Shown: positions 1 through 7,938 of the stretch, in pieces
Layout of the letters: the number at the start of each line of letters is the position of its first letter
Numbering within the stretch: the stretch's first letter is position 1
DNA from: Polyangium sp. 6x1
GTDB lineage: Bacteria > Myxococcota_A > Polyangia > Polyangiales > Polyangiaceae
Assembly: GCF_029946515.1 (NCBI RefSeq)
Contig: NZ_JARZHH010000053.1
Coordinates: forward strand, 1 to 64,000
Direction of reading: 5' to 3'
DNA length: 64,000 nt
Position numbers and translations under genes: made by a program
The notes under the pieces: model-generated
Told to the model about the DNA's origin: nothing
Database searches by the model: none
What the model saw: the letters and a program-made list of their open reading frames with translations, nothing else

Positions 1-2
1 CC

Positions 3-455
3 CCGGCCGCGTCGGCAGCTGCCGCGCCGAGCGCCGAGGCCCCGCCGCCCGAGACCAGCGCCGCTGCCGCCCCCGTGGAGCCCGCAGGGTCCGCTGTCGC
101 GGCGGCGTCGGCTGCCCCTGCCGCCGGTTCTGCGTCGCCGGCGTCGAGCGCGGCGGCTGGCCCGAAGACCTTCGATTGCGGCGCCAAGGGGCAAAAGCCC
201 TGCCCGATGCAGGGCTGGATGAAGACGGTCATGGCCTCGGCGACATCGAGCGGCGACCTGACGAAGATTGCCAGTGGCCTGGCCTATATCGCGGGCAAGC
301 CGCCGCCCGGCATGGGGAGCTGGGGAGCCATCTCGAACGAGGGCGTGGCCAAGGCGAAGGCCGGCGACCTCGATGGCGCGAAGGCCTCCTGCAAGAAGTG
401 CCACGACCTTTACAAGGAAAAATACAAGCAGACGATGCGCGATCGCCCCTGGTGA
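3..455 (+). CDS. C-terminal part of a CxxCH haem-binding (cytochrome c'-like) protein, 5' partial
   Basis: The reading frame is open to the left edge of the window, so the true start lies outside; GTG at 75 is only an internal candidate. The first ~55 residues are a low-complexity Ala/Pro/Ser stretch, like the linker after a signal peptide or lipid anchor. The last ~80 residues form a small compact domain ending in CKKCH about 16 residues before the stop. A single CxxCH near the C-terminus is the layout of class II cytochromes c (cytochrome c'), where the Cys pair holds haem covalently and the His ligates iron. Electron transfer or gas binding in the periplasm is therefore an inference. The gene ends into a hairpin terminator and converges on the lipoprotein gene at 550. 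Confidence 0.6.
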   Translation, partial: PAASAAAAPSAEAPPPETSAAAAPVEPAGSAVAAASAAPAAGSASPASSAAAGPKTFDCGAKGQKPCPMQGWMKTVMASATSSGDLTKIASGLAYIAGKPPPGMGSWGAISNEGVAKAKAGDLDGAKASCKKCHDLYKEKYKQTMRDRPW

Positions 456-465
456 TCGCCGAGCG

Positions 466-534
466 GGGGCCACGTTTTCGTGGCCCCGATGAAAAAAGCC
501 CACGCGTCCCGTTTTGCGGGAGCGTGGGCTTTTT
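466..534. terminator. Bidirectional terminator, two hairpins
   Basis: Two inverted repeats sit between convergent genes. The first pairs 466-474 with 479-487 around a TTTT loop. The second pairs 493-505 (starting with five A) with 522-534 (ending in five T), with a further tcccg/cggga inner stem. The A run before and T run after the second hairpin make it a good intrinsic terminator in both directions, serving the haem protein gene on the left and the lipoprotein gene on the right. Confidence 0.85.
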
Positions 535-549
535 CGTTTGGGGGGTGGT

Positions 550-3330
550 TCAGCCCGGGTTCGAGGCGAAGCAGCAGCGGAAGCCGGTGTCGAAGAACTG
601 GAAGTTCTGATCGACCGTGTAGAACGTGAAGTCCGACTGGGCGCCGGACTCGGCCTGCGTGTTGAAGGCGCCGCCGAGCAGCGGGTACGTGTTCGTCGCG
701 GACTTCGTGATCTCGCGGAGGTTACCCGTCATGTCGAAGAGCTTCGCGTTGGTTTGTCCGGTCCAATCGACGTAGCAGCCCTTGAGGTTCACCTCGTCGC
801 CGGTGGCGAGCAATCCGTTCTGAATGCCGGTCGTCCCCGGATCGAAATCGTAGGAGAAGCCGAGATTGCAGTACTTCGTGCCCGCCACGAACCCGGTCTT
901 GCACTGGGCGAGCGGCGCATACCCCCAGAGGCAAGCATCCGGCGTGAAACGCGCGGCGGCCTGCCAGTCGGCGGTGGCGCAGACGGTGCCGCCGGCGGCG
1001 GTGCAGACCTGCTCGACCTCACGCGGGGTGACGTTGAACCAGGGGATCTTCCCAGGAACGGAGCAAGCCGGCGTTTTGTCGATCGTGGAGCCGCTGGGAG
1101 CGGCGGTCCAGAAGCCGTTGCCGGTGCCGGGGACGACGGCGGTGGCATTGGGGCGGCTGGCCTCGTACGTCATGATCCACTTGCTCTGCGAGCCGATCTT
1201 CGTGACCGTGGGCTTGACGTAATAGGTAGCGTTGGAGCCCTTCGCGCTGAAGGGCTCGTCGGCGACGCCGTCGCAATCGTTGTCGAGGCCGTCGCACTTC
1301 TCCTCGCAGCCGCCGGGCAAGCTCGCGCAGTTCGCCGGCGTGGCGCTGCAGACGACGGCCGTGGTGCCGTTGCAGACGTAGGTGCCTGCCGTGCGGCAGG
1401 CGCCGTGTCCGGGCGGGGGCAGGCCGTCGTCGGAGTTGCAGGGCTTGTTCCAGTTGGCGACGTTCTCGTTCTGGACGCCGTCGCAATCGTTGTCGAGGGA
1501 GTCGCAGAGCTCGAGCGTGCCGGCGCAGTAGTTCGGGCCGGCCTGGGTGCAGACGCCGGCGGGGAAGGTGCATTTCCAGCCGCCCATCACGCAAGCGACG
1601 TTGACCTGCGTGGTGCACTCGGGCTTGGTGGCGGAGGGGCTGACGCCGCAGACCTGCGTGGGCGAGGGGGCGATGACGTTCTCGTCGATCTGGCCGTCGC
1701 AGTCGTCGTCCAGGCCGTTGCAAGTCTCCTGCGCCGAGATGAAGTCGCAGTCGTACTCGCACTTCTGATCGTTGTTGAGATCGTAATAGCCCGGCTCGCA
1801 ACCCTTGAACTGGCAAGCGCCGGAGACGCACGCCCAGGTGGAGTGGACCGCGCCGTTGTAGCAGCTATTGCCGCACGCCCCGCAGTTGTTGACGTCGCTC
1901 TGCTTGTCGGGCTGGTTCGTCAGCGCGCCGTCGCAGTTCGCGTCGATGTTGCAGCCGTCCTGCGTCCCCGGGGCCGCCTTGACGGAGTTCTGGCACGTGA
2001 TGGCGCCGCCGACGCAGGCCTTCGTGCCGGCCTTGCACGGCGTGGTCGAGCCCGCAGGCGGCATCGCCGGGACGTCGCAAGCGCCGACGGCGTCCGGGGG
2101 CGGGTTGCCGCCCGTCTTGTCGATCTGGCCGTCGCAATCGTTGTCCTCGCCGTCGCACATCTCCGGCTTGGGATCGATGTTGCCGACGCAGACGAGGGCG
2201 CCGTTCTGGCATTGCTGCGTGCCGAGGTAGCAGGGGAAGATGTTGCTGACGCCGCAGGCCTTTCCAGCGTCGGTGGGGCTGTCGTCGATGACCCCGTCGC
2301 AATCGTCGTCCTTGCTGTTGCAGAGCTCGGGGGCCTGGTTCTCGACGAGGACGTTCGGCCCCGCGCACGTGATCTTGTTGCCCTGGCAGATCGTCTTGCC
2401 GAGGTGCGCCGGGGTGGCGCACTCGCCGTCGGGATCGCCGTAACAATCGAGGCCGAGCTGCGTGTCGCCCGAGAGATCGTCGGCGTCGTCGATCTTGCCG
2501 TCGCAATCGTTATCGAGGCTGTCGCCGCAGATCTCGACGCCGCCGTTCGTGATGTTGCACTGGTACTCGCAGCCCGTGGCGTAGGAGCCGTCGAGATCGT
2601 AGAAGCCAGGCTCACACGACTGGATCTTGCACTGCGTGTTGCTGTCGTTGCAGGCCTGGCCGGGCTCGGTGCTGCTCTCGCAAGCCGGGGTGCCGTGGAG
2701 GACGACGCAGGTGCGCCCGCACTTGCCGCAATCGGTGGTGCTGGTGCAGAGGTCGACGTCCTCGTCCTTGATGCCGTCGCAGTCGTCGTCCTTGTTGTTG
2801 CAGAGCGAGTCGTCGGCGCCGCCCGCGACGCAGTAATACTCGCAGCCCGGTGAGTCCGGATCGAGATCGTAATAATCGGCCGCGCACTGGCCGGTGCAGG
2901 TCCCCGGGGCATTGCCGGGATCCGCGCTCGCCGTGCAGGCGATCGTGTCGGGGTCGGTGTTCAGAAGGACCTGATAGCAATTGTTGGCGCAGGTGCCGCA
3001 GGCCTCCGGCGTGCTCCAGTCGGGCAGGTCGTCGACCTTGTCGTTGCAATCGTCGTCCTTGCCGTTGCACTCCTCGACGCCGCTGTCCGAGGGGACGCAG
3101 GCGCCGCCGCCGGCGCCGCCCTGGCCGCCCTGGCCGCCCTGGCCGCCGCAGCCGAAGAGGCATCCGCCTTCGCCGCCTTGACCGCCGGAGCCGGAGGAGC
3201 TGGAGGTGCCCGTGGCGCCGCCATCACAATCGCTGAAGCAAAACGCCGTGGTGGTGCAACCCGCGGAGCCCGCGGCGAGGGCGATCCCCGCCGCGGCTGC
3301 GAGCCATCCGAGTTTGGAAGAGAAGCTCAT
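550..3330 (-). CDS. MopE-repeat lipoprotein with C-terminal formylglycine-enzyme-like (FGE/SUMF1) domain
   Basis: 926 residues. The ATG (complement of 3328-3330) is preceded by GGAGGT at 3337-3342 and overlaps the upstream stop (TGATG), so it is translationally coupled to the VWA gene. Residues 1-25 are a lipoprotein signal with lipobox AGSAGC, followed by a Ser/Gly/Gln linker. Then come about nine MopE-type motifs of the form CxGxDxDCDGxxDE, spread to about residue 710; such motifs are annotated as putative metal binding. The last ~200 residues resemble the FGE-sulfatase fold: the segments DMTGNLREI, LLGGAF and the terminal GFRCCF are typical. Whether it has FGE catalytic activity is not shown; many such domains are structural or ligand binding. 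Expected location is the outer membrane surface. An apparent longer frame upstream overlaps the VWA gene and was not used. Confidence 0.8.
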   Translation of the reverse strand: MSFSSKLGWLAAAAGIALAAGSAGCTTTAFCFSDCDGGATGTSSSSGSGGQGGEGGCLFGCGGQGGQGGQGGAGGGACVPSDSGVEECNGKDDDCNDKVDDLPDWSTPEACGTCANNCYQVLLNTDPDTIACTASADPGNAPGTCTGQCAADYYDLDPDSPGCEYYCVAGGADDSLCNNKDDDCDGIKDEDVDLCTSTTDCGKCGRTCVVLHGTPACESSTEPGQACNDSNTQCKIQSCEPGFYDLDGSYATGCEYQCNITNGGVEICGDSLDNDCDGKIDDADDLSGDTQLGLDCYGDPDGECATPAHLGKTICQGNKITCAGPNVLVENQAPELCNSKDDDCDGVIDDSPTDAGKACGVSNIFPCYLGTQQCQNGALVCVGNIDPKPEMCDGEDNDCDGQIDKTGGNPPPDAVGACDVPAMPPAGSTTPCKAGTKACVGGAITCQNSVKAAPGTQDGCNIDANCDGALTNQPDKQSDVNNCGACGNSCYNGAVHSTWACVSGACQFKGCEPGYYDLNNDQKCEYDCDFISAQETCNGLDDDCDGQIDENVIAPSPTQVCGVSPSATKPECTTQVNVACVMGGWKCTFPAGVCTQAGPNYCAGTLELCDSLDNDCDGVQNENVANWNKPCNSDDGLPPPGHGACRTAGTYVCNGTTAVVCSATPANCASLPGGCEEKCDGLDNDCDGVADEPFSAKGSNATYYVKPTVTKIGSQSKWIMTYEASRPNATAVVPGTGNGFWTAAPSGSTIDKTPACSVPGKIPWFNVTPREVEQVCTAAGGTVCATADWQAAARFTPDACLWGYAPLAQCKTGFVAGTKYCNLGFSYDFDPGTTGIQNGLLATGDEVNLKGCYVDWTGQTNAKLFDMTGNLREITKSATNTYPLLGGAFNTQAESGAQSDFTFYTVDQNFQFFDTGFRCCFASNPG

Positions 3331-6300
3331 CACGCAACCTCCACGTTGCGCGCCGAACGACGCCGGCGGAGGAAGGTCAGGGACAAACCGAGGAGCGCGA
3401 GCCACCCGGCCGAAGAGCGAGAATCGCCAGCCGCGGAGCAAGCGCAGCCGCCGCCGCCCGTCGCGAGGCCCCAGGCGCCGAAGTCGCCCGTGCCAGCCGA
3501 GCCACCCGAGCCGGAGCCCGGGCCAGCCGAGCCGCCCGCGCCAGCCGAGCCACCCGAGCCGCCGGAGCCGCCCGCGCCGCCCGAGCCGCCCATGCCCATG
3601 GGCTCGACGCATTCACCCGGGGTGCAAGTGACGCCCGGCGGGCACTCGTTCAGACAAACCTCGCCATCCCGGCAAACGATGCCCTCGCAGGGGCAATTGC
3701 CGCAGGCGCCCGTCACCGGATTGCAGCAGCCGCCGCTCGCGCAGGGGCCGGCGCATTGGTTCTGGACGCACGTCGGCGGGGTCTGGGCGAGATCGCAGTA
3801 CTGATCGGACGCGCAAGCCGGGCTGCAGCCGGCCACGCACGTGCCGCCCTGGCAAACCTGGCCCGACGGGCAATCCACGTTCGCGCACGACGAGACGCAC
3901 GTGAACGTCGTGAAGTCGGAGCTCGGCTTGCAGATTTGATCGGCCGGGCAGCTATCCGGCTGGCACGGGTTGTCCACGCACGAGCCGAGGTTGCAGACCT
4001 TGTTGCAGCCGACGCAAGGCACGTTGTAGCAGTTGTCCACCACGCACTGGCCCGCCTTCGGCCCGTACTGCGTGCAGACCTCGCCCGCGCCGCAGCTCAC
4101 GCCGTCGCACGGATCCTTGCAGCCCACCTGGCCCTTGCAGACGCAGACGGGCGGCTTGTGGCAATTCGCGTCGGCCTGCGTATCGGCCGGCGCGCAGAGA
4201 ATGTTGCCGGCCGCGTCCTTGACCGTCTTCAGCTCGCAATCGGCGCAGGGCTCCGACACGCAGTAGAAGCCGAGGTTCTCGCCCGTCGTGCTCTCCGTCA
4301 CCTGCTGGCATTGCTGGCCAGGCGGGCACGGATACTCCTTGCCAGGGTTGCACGCGCTCGAGCACTGGCACGTGCCATTGCTCCCCTTCACGCACTCCTT
4401 GCCGGTGCTGCACAGCGGAATGCCGTTGTTGGGGTTGTCGCTCACCCCGTCGCAGTCGTTGTCGGCGCAATCGCAGGTCTCGAGGACCGGCGTCGTCTCG
4501 CCCGTGCAGACGAACCCGCCGTTCTGGCAGGTGTACGTCCCCTGCTTGCACTCGCCCGTCTCCACGCCGCACGCCTGGCCGATGCTGCCGGCAGGCATGG
4601 GCTGCGGGTTCATCGAGCCGTCGACGCCGTCCGGCCCGGGGCCGCTCTCGTCGACCGTGCCGTCGCAATCGTTGTCGATGCCGTCGCAGAGCTCGGGCTG
4701 CGGCACCACGCCGCCGAGGCACTCCACGCCGGCCGCGCCGTTGCAGAGGAACTCACCCGGCGTGCACGGCAATGCGGTGCGATCGCCCGGATACAACGTC
4801 GTGTCGTACGCCGGGGAGCACGGGCCGCCCGAGGGGATGCCGTTGTCGTTCACGCCGTCGCAATCGTTGTCCTTGCCGTCGCAGATCTCGGACACCGGGC
4901 CGACGTCGTTCGCGCAATCGAGCACGCCCGCGGTGCAGATGAGCGTACCCTTCGCGCACTCGCCGGCGTCGGAGCCGCACGCCGTGCCGACCTGCGGGAG
5001 GCTACCGTCGTCGAGCATGCCATTGCAGTTGTTGTCGAGCCCGTCGCAGACCTCCGGGCTCGGGGCCTTCGGGTTCGAGCAGACCCACTTCTGCGTGCCC
5101 TGGCAAACGAGCTTGCCCGTGTTGCAGGGCGCAGTGAGCGTGCCCGTGCCATTGCAAGTGCCGCCGGTCGGCGGGCACCAGGTGAGGTTGCCGAACGTGC
5201 AGCAATTGCCCGGCTCGGTCCAGCAGCCGTTCATGCCGGCGGCCGGCGCGTCCGCGAGCGGCGTCTCGTCGATCGAGCCGTCGCAATCGTTGTCCTTGCC
5301 GTCGCAGACCTCGGCGCTCGGCTGCACGCCGCCCTGACAGACGAGCGCGCCATTGACGCAGGCCGTGAGGCCGGTCATGCAGGGCAGCTGGTTGTTGCCG
5401 CAAGGCGTGCCCACGCCGAACGGGCTCTCGTCGACGGTGCCGTCGCAATCGTTGTCGATGCCGTCGCAGATCTCCGCGCTCGGCCCCACGAAGCCCTGGC
5501 ACGTACCATTGCAGGGCTGCTTGCCCTTCTTGCACTGGCTATTCGCGCCGTAATTCAGGTTCGCGGGCGTGCCGACGGGCACGCAATCGGTGGGGGCGAC
5601 ACCCTCGTCGATCTTGCCGTCGCAGTTGTTGTCGAGGCTGTCGCAGACTTCGGCCTGCGGGCTGTTCGTGCAGGGGTTGAAGCCGCCGCCGCTCGCCACG
5701 CAGGCGCCGGGGAGCGCCACGGGCTGCGCCGCCTTGCACGTCAGCGTGCCGGCGCAGTTCGCTGGCGTCGGGAGGCCACATGCGGCGCTCGGCGCGCCGT
5801 TGTCCGCGATGCCATCGCAATCGTTGTCGCAGCCGTCGCAGATTTCGGGCGACGGGATGCACGGCATGACGCAGACAGGGGCCTCGTCGACCTGCCCGTC
5901 GCAGTCGTCGTCCTGGCCGTTGCAGGTCTCCACCTTGGGGCAATGCGCGGGATTGCCGCACTTGTTCACGCCCTCGTCGATGGTGCTCACCGGGGTGCCG
6001 TCGAACTCGGGCCCCGGATCGCAGTTGTTGTCGACGTTGTCGCAGCTCTCCTTCGGGTTGTAGCAGAGCCACGTGGTCGGATCGTTAGCCTGCAGGGGCG
6101 TCGTGCAGGGCAGCTTCGTCAGGTCACCACTTGGGTTCATCGTGGTGATCGTGCTCTGGTAGGTCGAGAGGCACGTCGCGCGCTGGGCCGGCGTCGACCA
6201 CGTGCAGCAGGTCTGCGCCTGGTTGCAGTAATGGGCGAAGCCTTCGTCCGTGCAGCCGTTGCAATTGTTGTCGACGTTGTCGCAGGTCTCGGGCTTGATG

Positions 6301-7331
6301 GCGGAGGCGATGATGTTGGAGAGCGCCAGCGAGAGCTGCGTCTCGCTTGTCGCCGTTTTCGCCGTCCCCGTACCGCCGGCCGCCGCGAGCGCGTCGTTGA
6401 CCGGGCTCAAGCTCCCGAAGTCGATGACGTGCGTCTTGACCGACCAGTGGATCCCGCCGCGATCGAAGCCCGTGAGGAGATCCGCGGCCGCGTCGTTCGC
6501 GGCGCCGGCCTCGAGGTCGCACGACTCCGAGCCGTCCGTGACGAGGATCGTGTTGATCGTGCGGCAGCCGCGCTCACCGGACAGCGCGATCGGTGAATCG
6601 AACGTAGGGGTTCCCGTGGTCGGCCTGATCCACTGATCCGAGAGGTAGCGGTAGGCGTCGCGCAGGATGCCGTTCAGCGGCGTGCCACCTTCCGCCCAGA
6701 GCTCGTAGCTGAGCGGCCGTGACGGGTGCTGCGAGCAGTCGTTGTCGACCCACTTGAGCAGCTCCGGGATGTTCGAATCCTGGAGCGGCGGCGAGTAGAA
6801 GTTGTCGAGCTGCATCGGGACGAGGATCTCGGCGGAGCGACGATCCGCGGACAGCGGCAGCGACGTCGGCTCCAGCCCACAGCCGCCCGAGAACCCACTC
6901 CAGAAGCAGGTGCCGTTTCCTGGACCGTTGCCGCCGCCGGAGTCGCCGCAGGAGGCCGTACAGCCCGTGGCTGTGCCGCGCAGGAATGCGGCGAGCCCGA
7001 AGTTCACCTGACCGCCGAACGCGAAGAACATCTTCCGCAGCGCGCACTTGGCGTGGCTGATGCGGGTGTTCCCGAATCCGCAGGAGTCGGTCACCGGAGC
7101 GCCGCTCGGGGCGGCGGCCGTCATCGACCCCGAGGTGTCGAAGAGGATCATGAAGTACGGCTTCGCCGACGAAGGCCAGTCCGTAGGATTTGCGCTCAGG
7201 CACGCGGTAGGCTCGGCAGAGACTTGCGGCGCCACGAGCGACGATGCGGCCACGAGGGCCGCGCCAGAAAGAACCGACGCAATACCAAGCTTGCGACGGC
7301 CAATGCCACGGGAGAAGAGGGTCCTGTTCAT
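3330..7331 (-). CDS. VWA-domain, MopE-repeat surface protein with MYXO-CTERM anchor (copy 1)
   Basis: 1333 residues from the ATG that begins MNRTLFSRG. I chose it because a clean signal peptide follows (cleavage near VSA-EP, residue 39); the frame stays open upstream without a better start. A von Willebrand A domain follows, with MIDAS-like DTSGS near residue 65 and the strand ILVTDGSE, implying Mg-dependent ligand binding. Eleven MopE-type Cys/Asp motifs come next, then Cys-rich EGF-like segments. A Gly/Ser linker leads to CAC, one hydrophobic helix and RRRRSAR: the MYXO-CTERM sorting tail, recognised in myxobacteria as a substrate of myxosortase. The stop overlaps the lipoprotein start (TGATG). 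The gene is a tandem paralogue of the next gene upstream, with the same motif count and order. Role as adhesin or metal-binding surface protein is inference. Confidence 0.85.
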   Translation of the reverse strand: MNRTLFSRGIGRRKLGIASVLSGAALVAASSLVAPQVSAEPTACLSANPTDWPSSAKPYFMILFDTSGSMTAAAPSGAPVTDSCGFGNTRISHAKCALRKMFFAFGGQVNFGLAAFLRGTATGCTASCGDSGGGNGPGNGTCFWSGFSGGCGLEPTSLPLSADRRSAEILVPMQLDNFYSPPLQDSNIPELLKWVDNDCSQHPSRPLSYELWAEGGTPLNGILRDAYRYLSDQWIRPTTGTPTFDSPIALSGERGCRTINTILVTDGSESCDLEAGAANDAAADLLTGFDRGGIHWSVKTHVIDFGSLSPVNDALAAAGGTGTAKTATSETQLSLALSNIIASAIKPETCDNVDNNCNGCTDEGFAHYCNQAQTCCTWSTPAQRATCLSTYQSTITTMNPSGDLTKLPCTTPLQANDPTTWLCYNPKESCDNVDNNCDPGPEFDGTPVSTIDEGVNKCGNPAHCPKVETCNGQDDDCDGQVDEAPVCVMPCIPSPEICDGCDNDCDGIADNGAPSAACGLPTPANCAGTLTCKAAQPVALPGACVASGGGFNPCTNSPQAEVCDSLDNNCDGKIDEGVAPTDCVPVGTPANLNYGANSQCKKGKQPCNGTCQGFVGPSAEICDGIDNDCDGTVDESPFGVGTPCGNNQLPCMTGLTACVNGALVCQGGVQPSAEVCDGKDNDCDGSIDETPLADAPAAGMNGCWTEPGNCCTFGNLTWCPPTGGTCNGTGTLTAPCNTGKLVCQGTQKWVCSNPKAPSPEVCDGLDNNCNGMLDDGSLPQVGTACGSDAGECAKGTLICTAGVLDCANDVGPVSEICDGKDNDCDGVNDNGIPSGGPCSPAYDTTLYPGDRTALPCTPGEFLCNGAAGVECLGGVVPQPELCDGIDNDCDGTVDESGPGPDGVDGSMNPQPMPAGSIGQACGVETGECKQGTYTCQNGGFVCTGETTPVLETCDCADNDCDGVSDNPNNGIPLCSTGKECVKGSNGTCQCSSACNPGKEYPCPPGQQCQQVTESTTGENLGFYCVSEPCADCELKTVKDAAGNILCAPADTQADANCHKPPVCVCKGQVGCKDPCDGVSCGAGEVCTQYGPKAGQCVVDNCYNVPCVGCNKVCNLGSCVDNPCQPDSCPADQICKPSSDFTTFTCVSSCANVDCPSGQVCQGGTCVAGCSPACASDQYCDLAQTPPTCVQNQCAGPCASGGCCNPVTGACGNCPCEGIVCRDGEVCLNECPPGVTCTPGECVEPMGMGGSGGAGGSGGSGGSAGAGGSAGPGSGSGGSAGTGDFGAWGLATGGGGCACSAAGDSRSSAGWLALLGLSLTFLRRRRSARNVEVA

Positions 7332-7637
7332 GTTCTCGTGATCCAGCCCCGGCACGAGCTCGTCATGAAGCGACGAGCACCGGCCGAAGGAAAGTAGGAA
7401 CGGGACGAACGCGGATTTTGCAAAAGGAGTTTGTCTCGACGCACGGGTTTCCATCACGCCCTGGCGGCCGGTGATCGGACGATGTTCCGTCCGATCCCGA
7501 GCGCTGGGAAGATGATGCTCGTTCACCCTACAAGAGTTCGTGCGAGGCGTAAACTCTCTTGATCGGGACGGAAGATGGGGCGTTTTTCGTCGTGATTTCG
7601 GCGGGATGGCCCGTTCGGGACGCGAGGGGGCTCCGCG
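7332..7637. other. Intergenic region upstream of VWA copy 1
   Basis: About 300 bases between the VWA copy 1 start and the gene remnant. It should carry the promoter of the two-gene surface operon reading leftwards. I see no convincing -35/-10 pair, operator or RNA structure, and no coding signal. Confidence 0.4.
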
Positions 7638-7933
7638 CGGGTGGAGAGGCGAAGCACCAGCAGAGGTGGTGTCGGAGAACTGGCGGTTCCGACGTGGCCT
7701 CTCCGGCGATCGGTGGCCCCGAGCGCGTCACGCCCTCGTCACCAAACCGTAAGACATGGCCCCTGGGGGTCGTCTCTGCCCGTGGGCCGACATGCTGGCC
7801 ATTGCCTGATCGTGTTCGGGAGCAGGGGTTGGCGCGCCATTGCGAGCGATCGTCATGGCCGCCTCAGCGAAGCAAATGGGCGAGATCCGCGGCGAGGGCG
7901 AGCCCCGCCGCGATCGCGCGGCCATTCGATGTG
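7638..7933 (-). pseudogene. Decayed, internally deleted remnant of a second MopE/FGE lipoprotein gene
   Basis: The two ends of this stretch match the two ends of the intact lipoprotein gene, in the right order and orientation. Bases 7638-7692 align with 553-609 (the coding 3' end) at roughly 80% with small indels; on the minus strand one frame still reads CWCFASPP where the intact protein has RCCFASNP. Bases 7882-7933 align with about 3264-3316 (signal peptide coding) with one indel; one frame reads AAGLALAA where the intact one has AAGIALAA, then stops. About 2.66 kb of the intact gene is replaced by 190 bases. It sits directly after the stop of VWA copy 2, exactly where the lipoprotein lies after copy 1. 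I read this as a duplicated two-gene operon whose second gene was lost. The similarity is judged by eye. Confidence 0.65.
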
Positions 7934-7938
7934 GGGAA

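Noticed and set aside
514-2853. Long plus-strand reading frame opposite the MopE lipoprotein gene
   Set aside because: It is the antisense shadow of a high-GC gene: low-complexity Val/Ala/Asp/Arg repeats mirror the MopE motifs, with no signal peptide, domain or ribosome site.
3485-3605. Gly/Ser-coding low-complexity DNA in VWA copy 1 (and similar at 8095-8200 and 55520-55690) as mobile or regulatory repeats
   Set aside because: These are simple codon repeats of the flexible linkers before the MYXO-CTERM tails.
3756-6596. 946-residue plus-strand frame opposite VWA copy 1
   Set aside because: Its repeating VAIVVxAVAxL units are the reverse reading of the CDGxDNDCDG motifs; the minus strand has a signal peptide, VWA domain and sorting tail.
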